This document shows, one piece after another, positions 24,869 through 34,467 of a DNA stretch of 64,000 nucleotides (its first letter is position 1; each line of letters begins with the position of its first letter). The translations under genes and the position numbers were made by a program. This stretch comes from Hymenobacter rubidus. GTDB lineage: Bacteria; Bacteroidota; Bacteroidia; Cytophagales; Hymenobacteraceae. The notes beneath the pieces were generated by a model. The model had not been told where the DNA came from. It searched no databases and saw only the letters and a program-made list of their open reading frames with translations. Location of the stretch: positions 1 to 64,000 of the forward strand of contig NZ_JAERQF010000030.1 of assembly GCF_016734815.1 (NCBI RefSeq). Reading direction: 5' to 3'.

Positions 24869-25558
24869 ATGAAACGTTTCGTCAGCTACTTAATGGCCTT
24901 TGCCTTAGCTGGCGGGCTGCAATGCGCTTCAGCCCAGATTGCCAGAAGCGGAGAAATCAACTTATTGCCTATGTACGGCGGTTTCAAAAAGAGCAGAGCG
25001 CTGCGATTGGCCGACGCCCGGTTTCTGGCAGACTCCGACCAGCGGTTCGCCAGCCGGAAAGCAGCGGCCGCACATTTTGCCGAAAAAGGCTGGGAGTTTT
25101 TCCGTAAAGACGATTTATCAACAGCCATTAAGCGTTTCAATCAAGCATGGCTGCTGGATAGTACCAACGCGTCTGCCTACTGGGGATTTGGCGTCGTTGA
25201 GAGCAGCCGCCACCATAACACGGATGCTTTGGGGTACTTCCGGCAGAGCATACGACACGACCCAACGAACCATCGAATTTTCGTAGACATGGCCCTTTCG
25301 TTGATTGACCGTTATCAGACAACGAGTCAGGTATCTGACCTTGAAGACGCAATCAGCCTTTCGCAGCTTTATATCGCAAACTCGCATGACACCGAAGCTG
25401 TGATTGACGCCTACGAGCGGCTGGCAGTGGCCTATTTTCTCAAGCACGACTACGTGAATTCATGGAAGTACGTTGACAGCGCTACTGCACTGAATCCGAT
25501 AGCGGTGCAGCATTGGAAAGTTTTATCTGAACTCCAAAAAGCTGCGTCGCGCGATTGA
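24869..25558 (+). CDS. Secreted TPR-like protein
   Basis: This encodes 229 residues with an ATG start and a signal peptide (MKRFVSYLMAFALAGG, cleaved near CASAQ). TPR-like helices occur around residues 65-200, including AEKGWEFFRKDDLSTAIKRFNQAWLLD and YRQSIRHDP-like repeats. The protein probably mediates protein contacts in the periplasm. GC content is lower than that of neighbouring genes, which may hint at recent acquisition or relaxed selection. It is transcribed alone behind a terminator. Confidence 0.75.
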   Translation: MKRFVSYLMAFALAGGLQCASAQIARSGEINLLPMYGGFKKSRALRLADARFLADSDQRFASRKAAAAHFAEKGWEFFRKDDLSTAIKRFNQAWLLDSTNASAYWGFGVVESSRHHNTDALGYFRQSIRHDPTNHRIFVDMALSLIDRYQTTSQVSDLEDAISLSQLYIANSHDTEAVIDAYERLAVAYFLKHDYVNSWKYVDSATALNPIAVQHWKVLSELQKAASRD

Positions 25559-25601
25559 GTATATCAAGAAGCCCGCCTTAACCGAGTAAATGATTTTCCG
25601 A

Positions 25602-26927
25602 TTAATCATTTCCCGCCATGTGCCCATTCTCGGCGCGCGTCTCCCCCATTCGCCAATATACCAACAGCGACAGCAGCGCGCAGCCCGTCACGTACCAGTA
25701 ATACCACTCTTCAACGCCCTGTTCTTTGGCAAACAGCGCCACGTATTCGGCCGTGCCACCGAAGATGGCCACAGTCAGCGCATAAGGCAGCCCCACGCCC
25801 AGGGCCCTTATCTCCGTGGGAAACAGCTCAGCCTTGACCACCGCGCTAATGGACGTGTAGGCACTAACCACGAAAAGAGCCGCCACAAGCAGGCTCACGG
25901 CCGCCCAGGCATCGTGCGTGTGGGCCAGCAGGCGCAACAGCGGCACCGTGCCTACAGTAGCACCGATGCCGAAAAATAACAGCACCGGCCGGCGGCCTAC
26001 CCTATCGGAAATAGCGCCCATCAAGGGCTGAAACAGCAGCGCCACCGACATCACACAAAAGGAAATTACCGTCGTCTGCTCTTTACTGAAACCGGCAGTA
26101 TTGACCAAAAACTTCTGGGCATAGGTGGTGAAAGTATAGAACGCAAGGGTGCCTCCCAGGGTAAGACCCACCACTGTGAACACGGCCCGCGGATGCTGCA
26201 TGAGCACCTGCAGCTGGCTTGGGGCGGGCGACGTGCTTTTGACGTTACTGGCGGACGGAACTGCAGCTTGTTGCTTCTCGAAGGCGGCCGTTTCGCCCAT
26301 GTGGGTGCGCAGGTACAGGGCTCCCAGCGCCGCCATGGCGCCGATTACGAAGGGCACCCGCCAGCCCCAGGCACTCATTTCGGGTGGGGTCAGCAACTGC
26401 TGCAGGCCCAGTTGCACCAGCAGGGCGAGCAGCTGCCCGCCCATAAGCGTGAGGTACTGAAAGCTGGACCAAAAGCCCCGGTGCCTGGCGCCGGCCATTT
26501 CGCTGAGGTAGGTGGCCGAAGTGCCGTATTCGCCCCCCACGCTGAGGCCTTGCACCAGCCGCGCCAGCAGCAGCATCACCGGGGCCACTATCCCAATCCG
26601 AGCATAGCCGGGAGTTGCGGCAATCAGCAGCGAGCCTCCCGCCATGAGCTGCACCGAAAGCAACAGCGCCGCGCGCCGACCGTGCTGGTCGGCATAAGCG
26701 CCCAGCAGCCATGCCCCAAGTGGGCGCATCAGAAAACCCACCGCAAAAATGGCGGCCGTGTTGAGCAGTTGAGCATTGGGGCTGCCTTTGGGAAAAAACA
26801 CCGGCGCAAAGTAGAGCGCGAATGCTGAGTAGGCATACCAGTCGTACCATTCCACCAGGTTGCCGATGGAACCGCTGACAATGGAGCGCAGGCGTGAAAC
26901 GGGTGCAGAGGGGTACGGTATTTTCAT
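25602..26927 (-). CDS. MFS metabolite:proton symporter
   Basis: This encodes 441 residues from an ATG at 26927, with 12 predicted membrane helices. The opening SIVSGSIGNLVEWYDWYAYSAFALYFAPVFFP, the FLMRPLGAWLLGAYADQHGRRAALLLS motif and GLSVGGEYGTSATYLSEMA are typical of the metabolite:H+ symporter group of the major facilitator superfamily (KgtP, ShiA and ProP relatives). The substrate is probably a small organic acid or osmolyte. A longer frame to 27023 is open but adds no helix. It is divergent from the FAD oxidoreductase. Confidence 0.92.
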   Translation of the reverse strand: MKIPYPSAPVSRLRSIVSGSIGNLVEWYDWYAYSAFALYFAPVFFPKGSPNAQLLNTAAIFAVGFLMRPLGAWLLGAYADQHGRRAALLLSVQLMAGGSLLIAATPGYARIGIVAPVMLLLARLVQGLSVGGEYGTSATYLSEMAGARHRGFWSSFQYLTLMGGQLLALLVQLGLQQLLTPPEMSAWGWRVPFVIGAMAALGALYLRTHMGETAAFEKQQAAVPSASNVKSTSPAPSQLQVLMQHPRAVFTVVGLTLGGTLAFYTFTTYAQKFLVNTAGFSKEQTTVISFCVMSVALLFQPLMGAISDRVGRRPVLLFFGIGATVGTVPLLRLLAHTHDAWAAVSLLVAALFVVSAYTSISAVVKAELFPTEIRALGVGLPYALTVAIFGGTAEYVALFAKEQGVEEWYYWYVTGCALLSLLVYWRMGETRAENGHMAGND

Positions 26928-27012
26928 AGACGCTGGTTGATTCAAGGCTCTTGCCGAATGCAAGCAATGAGCAATGCAAGTAAGCTGGTAAGCACGCCAT
27001 CGGCCGGAACCG

Positions 27013-27020
27013 TAGCTTTG
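27013..27020 (+). promoter_or_regulatory. Probable -7 element of the FAD oxidoreductase gene
   Basis: The plus strand reads TAGCTTTG, matching TAnnTTTG, 63 bases before the start codon. No clear -33 box is seen. Confidence 0.4.
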
Positions 27021-27082
27021 CAAATTCAGAAGTTGGCTTAGGCCCCGTAATCAAAAGGATAGACACCTTTCATATTTTACAA

Positions 27083-28654
27083 ATGTTAAAACAAGAGTTA
27101 GAAATTCTACTTGCCCCTGAAGTTGCGTTCAGCGAGCTGGACAGGTACGAAGCCATATTGCGCGAAGTACGGCTGCAACCGGGGGAGGTCGATTTTGTGC
27201 ATATAAAGCGCCGTTCCATTGATGCGCGCGGCAGGCAGCCACTCATTCGGCTCCGAGCCGATGTGTACCGCTCAACGCCACCAAGTGACTTATTTGGGCC
27301 TTGGTTCACTTATTCAAATGTTAAAATAAATGCGCCAAATGTAGCTATCGTTGGCGCCGGTCCCGCGGGGCTCTTTGCAGCTTTGCGTTGCGTTGAGCTA
27401 GGCTTGAAGCCCATTGTTCTGGAGCGTGGTTTTGATGTGCGGGCGCGGCGTCGAGACCTGGCGGCTATCAATAAGGACCAGGTAGTACATCCCGATTCCA
27501 ACTACTGCTTTGGCGAAGGCGGAGCCGGTACGTATTCCGATGGCAAGCTCTACACCCGTGCCACCAAGCGCGGCGACGTGGGCCGGGTACTACGGCGCCT
27601 GGTGCAGCACGGCGCCACGCCCGATATTCTGGTCGATGCCCACCCCCACATCGGCACCAACAAATTACCTGCCGTGGTACAAGCCTTGCGCGAGGCCATT
27701 ATCGCGGCCGGCGGCGAGGTGCGGTTTGGCACCCGCGTGACGGATTTCCTGCTCGATAATAACCGGCTGCGTGGCGTCGTCACGGCCACCGGGGAAACCA
27801 TCGAGGCCGACGCGACTATTTTAGCTACCGGCCATTCGGCCCGTGACATTTATGAGTTGCTGCACCGGCGTGGGATTCTCATCGAAGCCAAGCCCTTTGC
27901 GCTGGGGGTGCGCGTGGAACACCCGCAGTCGCTGATTGACCAGGCCCAGTACCGCCGCACGGAACGGGGCTTGCTGCCGGCCGCCTCCTACTCGCTGGTG
28001 CACCAGACGGAGGTGCGCGGGCAGCAGCGCGGCGTGTTTTCGTTTTGCATGTGCCCGGGCGGGTTCATTGTGCCGGCGGCTACCGCACCGGGCGAGGTGG
28101 TGGTGAACGGCATGAGCCCCAGCCGCCGCGACTCGCGCTTTGCCAACTCCGGCATCGTGGCAGCCGTGGAGCTGGAAGACATGGACGTAAAGCGTTACGG
28201 CCCGCTGGCCGGGCTGCAATTTCAGCAAGCCATTGAGCAGGTGGCCTGCCAGGCCGCCGGCGGCACCCAACGCGCCCCGGCCCAGCTGCTGGGTGATTTT
28301 CTGAAGAAAAAAACGTCGTCCAATTTGCTTGAAACCTCCTACCAGCCCGGCCTGGTATCGGTGCCAATGGATGAGGTGTTGGGCCCGGTGCTGGCCGAAC
28401 GGCTGCGGCAGGGCTTCCGCGACTTTGGCCGCAAAATTCCCGGCTATGCCACCAATGCAGCCCAGATTGTGGGCGTCGAAAGCCGCACCTCGGCCCCGGT
28501 GCGCATCCCCCGCGACAAGGAAACGCTGCAACACCCAGTGGTAGCGGGCCTGTTTCCGTGCGGTGAAGGGGCGGGCTACGCGGGTGGCATCGTGTCGGCT
28601 GCCATGGACGGTGAGCGGTGCGCGGAGGCCGTTGCGGCCTGGGTGCGCCGTTGA
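27083..28654 (+). CDS. FAD-dependent dehydrogenase (COG2509-like)
   Basis: This encodes 523 residues. A short N-terminal alpha/beta domain precedes the dinucleotide-binding motif VAIVGAGPAGLFAALRCVELG near residue 90. Then come the YCFGEGGAGTYSDGKLYTR block and a C-terminal FAD motif (GLFPCGEGAGYAGGIVSAAMDG). This arrangement is typical of the uncharacterised FAD-dependent dehydrogenases of COG2509, which are conserved in Bacteroidota. The substrate is not established. The first 250 bases are less GC-rich than the rest of the gene. The protein is cytoplasmic. Confidence 0.9.
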   Translation: MLKQELEILLAPEVAFSELDRYEAILREVRLQPGEVDFVHIKRRSIDARGRQPLIRLRADVYRSTPPSDLFGPWFTYSNVKINAPNVAIVGAGPAGLFAALRCVELGLKPIVLERGFDVRARRRDLAAINKDQVVHPDSNYCFGEGGAGTYSDGKLYTRATKRGDVGRVLRRLVQHGATPDILVDAHPHIGTNKLPAVVQALREAIIAAGGEVRFGTRVTDFLLDNNRLRGVVTATGETIEADATILATGHSARDIYELLHRRGILIEAKPFALGVRVEHPQSLIDQAQYRRTERGLLPAASYSLVHQTEVRGQQRGVFSFCMCPGGFIVPAATAPGEVVVNGMSPSRRDSRFANSGIVAAVELEDMDVKRYGPLAGLQFQQAIEQVACQAAGGTQRAPAQLLGDFLKKKTSSNLLETSYQPGLVSVPMDEVLGPVLAERLRQGFRDFGRKIPGYATNAAQIVGVESRTSAPVRIPRDKETLQHPVVAGLFPCGEGAGYAGGIVSAAMDGERCAEAVAAWVRR

Positions 28655-28761
28655 ATGATTCGTCACTGCTGGACGTTTTTTCGTACTGCTTAGCTGTTAT
28701 CCATTGGCCAGTAAAATCACGGCCAATTCCCCCCTAACCGTTGTTAACAAACCAGCTCATT

Positions 28762-29121
28762 ATGAAAAAGACCCTTGTGCTCGGCGCTTCCGATAACCCC
28801 GCTCGCTATTCCTTTCGGGCAATGCACATGCTCAAAAACCACGGGCATGAGGTGGTTCCGGTGGGGATTAGGAAAGGCGTAGTTGCGGGCATGGCCATTC
28901 ATACCGACCGGCCGCAGGAACCAGATATTGATACCGTCACGCTGTATGTAGGGCCGAGAAACCAGCCGGGCTGGTACGACTATATCCTGGACTTGAAGCC
29001 CAAGCGCATTCTCTTCAACCCCGGCACTGAAAACCCCGAACTGGAGCGCCTGGCCCAGCAGCGCGGCATTCAGACGGAAGAAGCCTGCACGCTGGTATTG
29101 CTCTCGATTGGCCAGTATTAG
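28762..29121 (+). CDS. CoA-binding domain protein
   Basis: This encodes 119 residues from an ATG at 28762 (MKKTLVLGASDNPARYSFRAM). The protein is a single Rossmann-like CoA-binding domain, with LVLGASDNP, HEVVPVGIRKG and the RILFNPGTENPELERLA segment. Proteins of this family (YccU-like) bind coenzyme A in vitro and their biological role is not settled. A strong terminator follows. The nearest upstream gene is the FAD dehydrogenase, 107 bp away on the same strand. Confidence 0.9.
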   Translation: MKKTLVLGASDNPARYSFRAMHMLKNHGHEVVPVGIRKGVVAGMAIHTDRPQEPDIDTVTLYVGPRNQPGWYDYILDLKPKRILFNPGTENPELERLAQQRGIQTEEACTLVLLSIGQY

Positions 29122-29184
29122 AACCGCAGGTACGTCGGGGCTAACTGGCGCATACATTCCCTGGAAACGCCGGCAATTACATCG

Positions 29185-29220
29185 GAATCGGGCCGCGACA
29201 AGGTTGTCGCGGCCCGATTC
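29185..29220 (+). terminator. Terminator after the CoA-binding gene
   Basis: The perfect 16-bp arms at 29185-29200 and 29205-29220 (GAATCGGGCCGCGACA and complement) have a four-base loop and are followed by TGTTTTTG. It also lies at the 3' end of the convergent membrane protein gene. Confidence 0.92.
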
Positions 29221-29232
29221 TGTTTTTGAATG

Positions 29233-30624
29233 TCAACGCGCTGTTTTCAGTAAAAATGGCCGAAAACGAGGCTCAACCGTTTGCGTGATGCTGGCGGAAC
29301 ACGCGAAGCACCCGAAGATAAAAAGCAGGTAAAGGCTTCCCGTCCAAAAGGCGCGCTGCTTGGTGACGGCTTGCAGGCCCGGCCTGGCCCCAAAAGCAAC
29401 CAGCGCCAGCAGCAGCAAATGCAGCGGCAGCAGAAAACGGGCTTCCATGCTCAGGGGCATCACGGCCAGGCAGGGCAACAGCAGGGCGGCCAGCACGAGG
29501 CTTTCACGCCGGGTGGGCAGACGCTGGCAGGCTATCAGGGCGGCCCAAAACCACAGGCTATAATTCAGCAGCTGCAACCAGACGGCGGGTGCCCACCGCC
29601 GCAGATACGGCGTGGGGTGGCTGATGTCGAGTCCGGCAAACACGTGCCGAGCGTACACCTTCGCCAGCGCAAACGGGTGCCGGAGCATTGTGCGCAGGTA
29701 TTGGCCGGGGGTTTCAAAATTCTGCAGCTGCTCGGCGCGCAGCACGGCCGCGCCATCGGGGTCCAGAAACAGGAGCTGGCCAGTGGGCAGCTCCCGGCCG
29801 ACGGAAGACTCGTATTTTTCGTGCAGCAACCCCCATTTCAGCTTTTGCAGGTAGAGGTTGTGAATATTCAGGGATTTGGATTGGGACAACACCAGCGGCG
29901 TATTTGCCCCAAAATGCCGCCGGTTGATGAACCACTGGGGCGCAAGTACCAGCCCCGCTCCTACCGCCAGCAGCGCCAGGCAAGGCAGCCACTGTCGGCG
30001 CGGCACGCCAAGCAGCAGCAATGCCCCAACCGGCAGCACCGACGCCACATAAATCGGGCGAATATTCAGGGCCAGCGCCAAGGCTAGCCCCGTTGCAATG
30101 GCCGCCGCTGGCCCATGCCGCTGCGCCAGCCACAGGGCAAAACCCAGGGCCAGCAAGGCGGGAAAATCTGAGAGCGAAAAGTTGAAATAGTCGCGCCAAA
30201 ACACGAAGCACAGCCCGGCCCACAGCAGCCGGCGCGCCAGGGCCGGCGGTTGGGTAGCCCCGGTAGCCGCCTGCCAAAGGCGCGGACCCACCACGCCCAT
30301 CAGCGCCCCCGCCAATCCCGCGTTCAGCAGTTTTACCACCGTCACGGCATCGCAGCGCAAGGCTTTGCGGACCACCAGGCACCCAAAATTCAGCAGTGGA
30401 TAGGCATAGCCGCGCAGGGCATCATCGTAAGCCAGGAGTTGGAAATGACCTTGCTGATAAAAGCGGTGGCCGAGCTGCCAGTAGTCTTCGGCGTCGTAAT
30501 AAAGGTTGTGGTATTCGGAGGTAAGCAGGTAGAATGCAAACAAAACGGCAATGGCGACGGACGCCCCCGCATCGTACCAGCGGCTGCCCCTGGGCTGGGA
30601 AACGGGTGAAGGCGACGGCGGCAT
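29233..30624 (-). CDS. Polytopic membrane protein, possibly a GT-C glycosyltransferase
   Basis: This encodes 463 residues with about 10-11 hydrophobic helices. The first periplasmic loop reads YYDAEDYWQLGHRFYQQGHF, with acidic residues in the place expected for the catalytic base of GT-C enzymes. Later it shows RDYFNFSLSDFPALLALGFALWLAQRHG, as in mannosyltransferase-like proteins. It lacks the PNNH motif of the pair at 13-17 kb, so it belongs to a different branch. It is followed downstream by a terminator and preceded by the ABC ATPase gene on the same strand, with a 45-bp gap. Substrate unknown. Confidence 0.7.
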   Translation of the reverse strand: MPPSPSPVSQPRGSRWYDAGASVAIAVLFAFYLLTSEYHNLYYDAEDYWQLGHRFYQQGHFQLLAYDDALRGYAYPLLNFGCLVVRKALRCDAVTVVKLLNAGLAGALMGVVGPRLWQAATGATQPPALARRLLWAGLCFVFWRDYFNFSLSDFPALLALGFALWLAQRHGPAAAIATGLALALALNIRPIYVASVLPVGALLLLGVPRRQWLPCLALLAVGAGLVLAPQWFINRRHFGANTPLVLSQSKSLNIHNLYLQKLKWGLLHEKYESSVGRELPTGQLLFLDPDGAAVLRAEQLQNFETPGQYLRTMLRHPFALAKVYARHVFAGLDISHPTPYLRRWAPAVWLQLLNYSLWFWAALIACQRLPTRRESLVLAALLLPCLAVMPLSMEARFLLPLHLLLLALVAFGARPGLQAVTKQRAFWTGSLYLLFIFGCFACSASITQTVEPRFRPFLLKTAR

Positions 30625-30669
30625 GCTAGGAGTTCAACAAGAGTAAAGCGGAGGCTGCAAATAACGAAC

Positions 30670-31659
<990 letters not shown>

Positions 31660-31664
31660 GGGCC

Positions 31665-31672
31665 CGAAGGTA
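31665..31672 (-). promoter_or_regulatory. Probable -7 element of the ABC ATPase gene, near-leaderless
   Basis: The minus strand reads TACCTTCG, one base off TAnnTTTG, and is followed by five bases and then the ATG. Confidence 0.4.
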
Positions 31673-31864
31673 GCGGGCAAGCGCGGCATGCGGCCGGTAG
31701 CCGGCCCATTCAGGGGAAGAATAAGTGATGACTTGCGCCAGCAAAGCGCGGCGCACCCAACGGCAAATTCTATAGCTTTTCGGCACGATTCCGTACCGGG
31801 CGGGGCTAGTTGCTGGTGTTCCTTTGTTACAAGCTGCCAGTCGTTGATTGCAGCACCCCGAATT

Positions 31865-34135
31865 ATGTCCCCTACTCCCGAAACCACGACCCTCGACATC
31901 GAAGGGATGAGCTGCGCCGCCTGCGCATCGGCCGTCGAAAAGTCCCTGGCCCGCACGCCCGGCGTGCAAAGCGCCGTGGTCAACTTTGCCACCGAGAAAG
32001 CGACCGTGCAGTTTTTGCCCGGCCAAGCCTCGCCCGCAACCCTTAAGCAAGCCGTAGAAAATGCCGGCTATGCCGTGGCCGAGCGCGCCCCCGACATCAG
32101 CGCCGCCGAGCGCAGCGCCGCCATCGACCAGCAGAAAGCGGAAGCGTACCAGCAGTTGAAACGGCGGTTCTGGGTGGCCGCCGGCCTGGCCGCCCTCATC
32201 ATGCCGCTGAGTATGCTCATGCTCTGGCCGGCGCTGATGATGCGCGTGAACATGCCCCTGCTGAACGGAGCGCTGCTGCTGCTCACGCTGCCCGTGCTGC
32301 TCTACAGCGGGCGCGACTTTTACCGCTCGGCCTGGAACAGCCTGCTGCACCGGGCGGCAACCATGGACACCCTGATTGCGCTGGGCACCGGCGCGGCATT
32401 TCTCTACAGCCTGGCCGCCACGCTGGCACCGGGCTTTTTCACCAGTCGGGGCCTACGGCCCGATGTGTATTACGACACCACGGCCACCATTATTGCGCTT
32501 ATTCTGCTGGGCAAGGTGCTGGAGCTGCGCGCCAAAACCCAAACCTCGGCCGCCATGCGGGCCCTGCTGGGCCTGCAAGCCAAAACGGCCCGCCTCGTGC
32601 GCCCCAACGGGCAGGAGCTGGACGTGCCCATCGAACAGGTGCAGCCGGGTGACATCATTTTGGTGCGGCCGGGCGAGAAAATTGCTACCGACGGCCTCAT
32701 CGTTGAAGGCCAATCTGCCATCGATGAAGCCATGCTGACCGGCGAAAGTCTGCCGGTAGCCAAAAAAACCGGTGATGCCGTGTTCGGCGCCACCCTCAAC
32801 AAAACCGGCTCGTTTCGCTTCCGGGTCACGAAAATCGGGGCCGACACCCTGCTCTCTCAGATTGTGAAGCTGGTGGAAGATGCCCAGGGCAGCCGGGCCC
32901 CCATACAGCGGCTGGCCGATAAAGTCAGTGCCGTTTTTGTGCCCACGGTGGTTGTCATCGCCCTGGTCACCTTCGGGCTGTGGTTCAGCTTGGCTCCGGT
33001 GAGCACGCGCCTGCCGCTGGCGCTGGTCAATTTTGTGGCCGTGCTCATCATTGCCTGTCCCTGTGCGTTGGGGCTGGCCACGCCCACGGCCATCATGGTC
33101 AGTACCGGCAAGGGCGCCGAGTACGGGGTTCTCATTCGCAATGCTGAGGCGCTCGAAAAAGCCTACCAAGTGACAACCGTGCTGCTCGACAAAACCGGCA
33201 CTATCACCCAAGGCGAGCCTTCGGTAACGGATTTCTGGACGATGCCCAGCCAGGCCGCCGGCCCGCTGCTGGCGCTGGTGGCGGCCGTGGAGCGCCAGTC
33301 GGAACACCCGCTGGCCGCCGCCGTGGTGCGCTATGCGGAAACCCAGCAAGTCCAAATACCCAGCGCAACCGAGTTTCGGGCCGAGGAAGGCCGGGGCGCG
33401 GTCGCAACGGTGGCAGGGCATGCGGTGTTTATTGGCAACCAGCGCCTACTGACGGAAGCGGGCGTTGCCATTTCTCCGGAAATTCAGACGGAGGCCGGCC
33501 GACTGCAGGCCCAGGCCAAAACCGTGCTCTACGTGGCCGTAGGCCGCGAGGCCGTGGGCCTCATCGGCGTGGCGGACACGGTGCGCGAGTCCTCAGCGGC
33601 GGCTATCGGGCAACTCAGCCGAATGGGCCTGGACGTGGTAATGATGACCGGCGACAACCCGCAAACGGCGGCGGCCGTGGCCGCGCAGGTGGGCATCACG
33701 CGGTATTTTGCCGAGGTGCTGCCCCAGGACAAGGCCGCGCAGGTGCAGGCGCTGCAGGCCGAAGGCCGCGTAGTGGCCATGGTGGGCGACGGCATCAACG
33801 ACGCCCCGGCCCTGGCCCAGGCCGATGTGAGCCTGGCCATGGGCGCGGGCACCGATGTGGCCATGGAAGCCGCCGGCATCACCCTCATGCGCTCCGATTT
33901 GCAGGGCGTGGTGACGGCCATTGAGTTGTCCCGACAAACCATCAGGACCATCCGGCAAAACCTGTTTTTTGCTTTTGTTTACAATATCCTGGGCATTCCC
34001 ATTGCGGCCGGGGCGCTGTATCCGTTGTTTGGGGTGCTGCTCTCGCCCATGCTGGCCGCCGGGGCCATGGCGCTCAGTTCGGTGTCGGTGCTGACCAATT
34101 CGCTGCGACTGCGGGGTTTTCGGCCTAATCCGTAA
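31865..34135 (+). CDS. copA: Copper-exporting P1B-type ATPase
   Basis: This encodes 756 residues from an ATG at 31865. A single heavy-metal-associated domain has GMSCAACASAVEKSL near residue 15. Membrane helices, the actuator motif MLTGESLPV, the metal-transport motif ACPCALGLATPTA, the phosphorylation site DKTGTITQGEP, the SEHPLAAAV motif and GDGINDAPALAQADV follow in the usual order. The CPC motif and HMA domain indicate Cu(I) transport out of the cytoplasm. It is divergent from the ABC ATPase. No copper chaperone or CueR-type regulator is nearby. Confidence 0.96.
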   Translation: MSPTPETTTLDIEGMSCAACASAVEKSLARTPGVQSAVVNFATEKATVQFLPGQASPATLKQAVENAGYAVAERAPDISAAERSAAIDQQKAEAYQQLKRRFWVAAGLAALIMPLSMLMLWPALMMRVNMPLLNGALLLLTLPVLLYSGRDFYRSAWNSLLHRAATMDTLIALGTGAAFLYSLAATLAPGFFTSRGLRPDVYYDTTATIIALILLGKVLELRAKTQTSAAMRALLGLQAKTARLVRPNGQELDVPIEQVQPGDIILVRPGEKIATDGLIVEGQSAIDEAMLTGESLPVAKKTGDAVFGATLNKTGSFRFRVTKIGADTLLSQIVKLVEDAQGSRAPIQRLADKVSAVFVPTVVVIALVTFGLWFSLAPVSTRLPLALVNFVAVLIIACPCALGLATPTAIMVSTGKGAEYGVLIRNAEALEKAYQVTTVLLDKTGTITQGEPSVTDFWTMPSQAAGPLLALVAAVERQSEHPLAAAVVRYAETQQVQIPSATEFRAEEGRGAVATVAGHAVFIGNQRLLTEAGVAISPEIQTEAGRLQAQAKTVLYVAVGREAVGLIGVADTVRESSAAAIGQLSRMGLDVVMMTGDNPQTAAAVAAQVGITRYFAEVLPQDKAAQVQALQAEGRVVAMVGDGINDAPALAQADVSLAMGAGTDVAMEAAGITLMRSDLQGVVTAIELSRQTIRTIRQNLFFAFVYNILGIPIAAGALYPLFGVLLSPMLAAGAMALSSVSVLTNSLRLRGFRPNP

Positions 34136-34159
34136 GCATTGCCGATGAGTGGGCAGGGC

Positions 34160-34270
34160 AAGTTGTTTAAAGTCATGCTGAGCTTGTCGAAGCATCTCTA
34201 CCGCGAGAGTAACTGAATTACTTGCGCGGTAGAGATGCTTCGACAAGCTCAGCATGACTTTAAACAACTT
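34160..34270. repeat. Class 1 palindrome with perfect 46-bp arms
   Basis: Arms at 34160-34205 and 34225-34270 are perfectly complementary over 46 bp around a 19-base loop. The arm contains GTCATGCTGAGC and CGAAGCATCTC, the class 1 core. The absence of any mismatch suggests recent insertion or active correction. It lies between copA and the fluoride riboswitch and could also terminate copA. Confidence 0.93.
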
Positions 34271-34365
34271 ACCGGAACAAGCCTCTTACCCTAGACTTGT
34301 CAAATGAAGCATGCCAGCACGACCCAGCAAAATCTGACCAAGCCCGCGCCTATATTTGCCCTGCT

Positions 34366-34427
34366 ACGGTGATGGATTTCCACCGCGAACCGCCGGCGCC
34401 CTCCGCTCCGCGCTGATGATTCCTACG
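34366..34427 (+). promoter_or_regulatory. Fluoride riboswitch (crcB motif)
   Basis: The sequence shows the conserved blocks of the fluoride aptamer in order: GGTGATGG, TTTCCACC closing the first stem, AACCGCC, a short GC-rich stem, then CTGATGATTCCTAC. The last block and the GGA of the first can form the pseudoknot. It is on the same strand as the CLC gene and ends about 40 bases before the start codon. A small hairpin at 34435-34448 (CGGCC/GGCCG) could be part of the expression platform. Fluoride binding is expected to raise expression of the exporter. Confidence 0.85.
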
Positions 34428-34467
34428 AAACGGACGGCCGGGTGGCCGCTCCGCACCGCTCATCATT

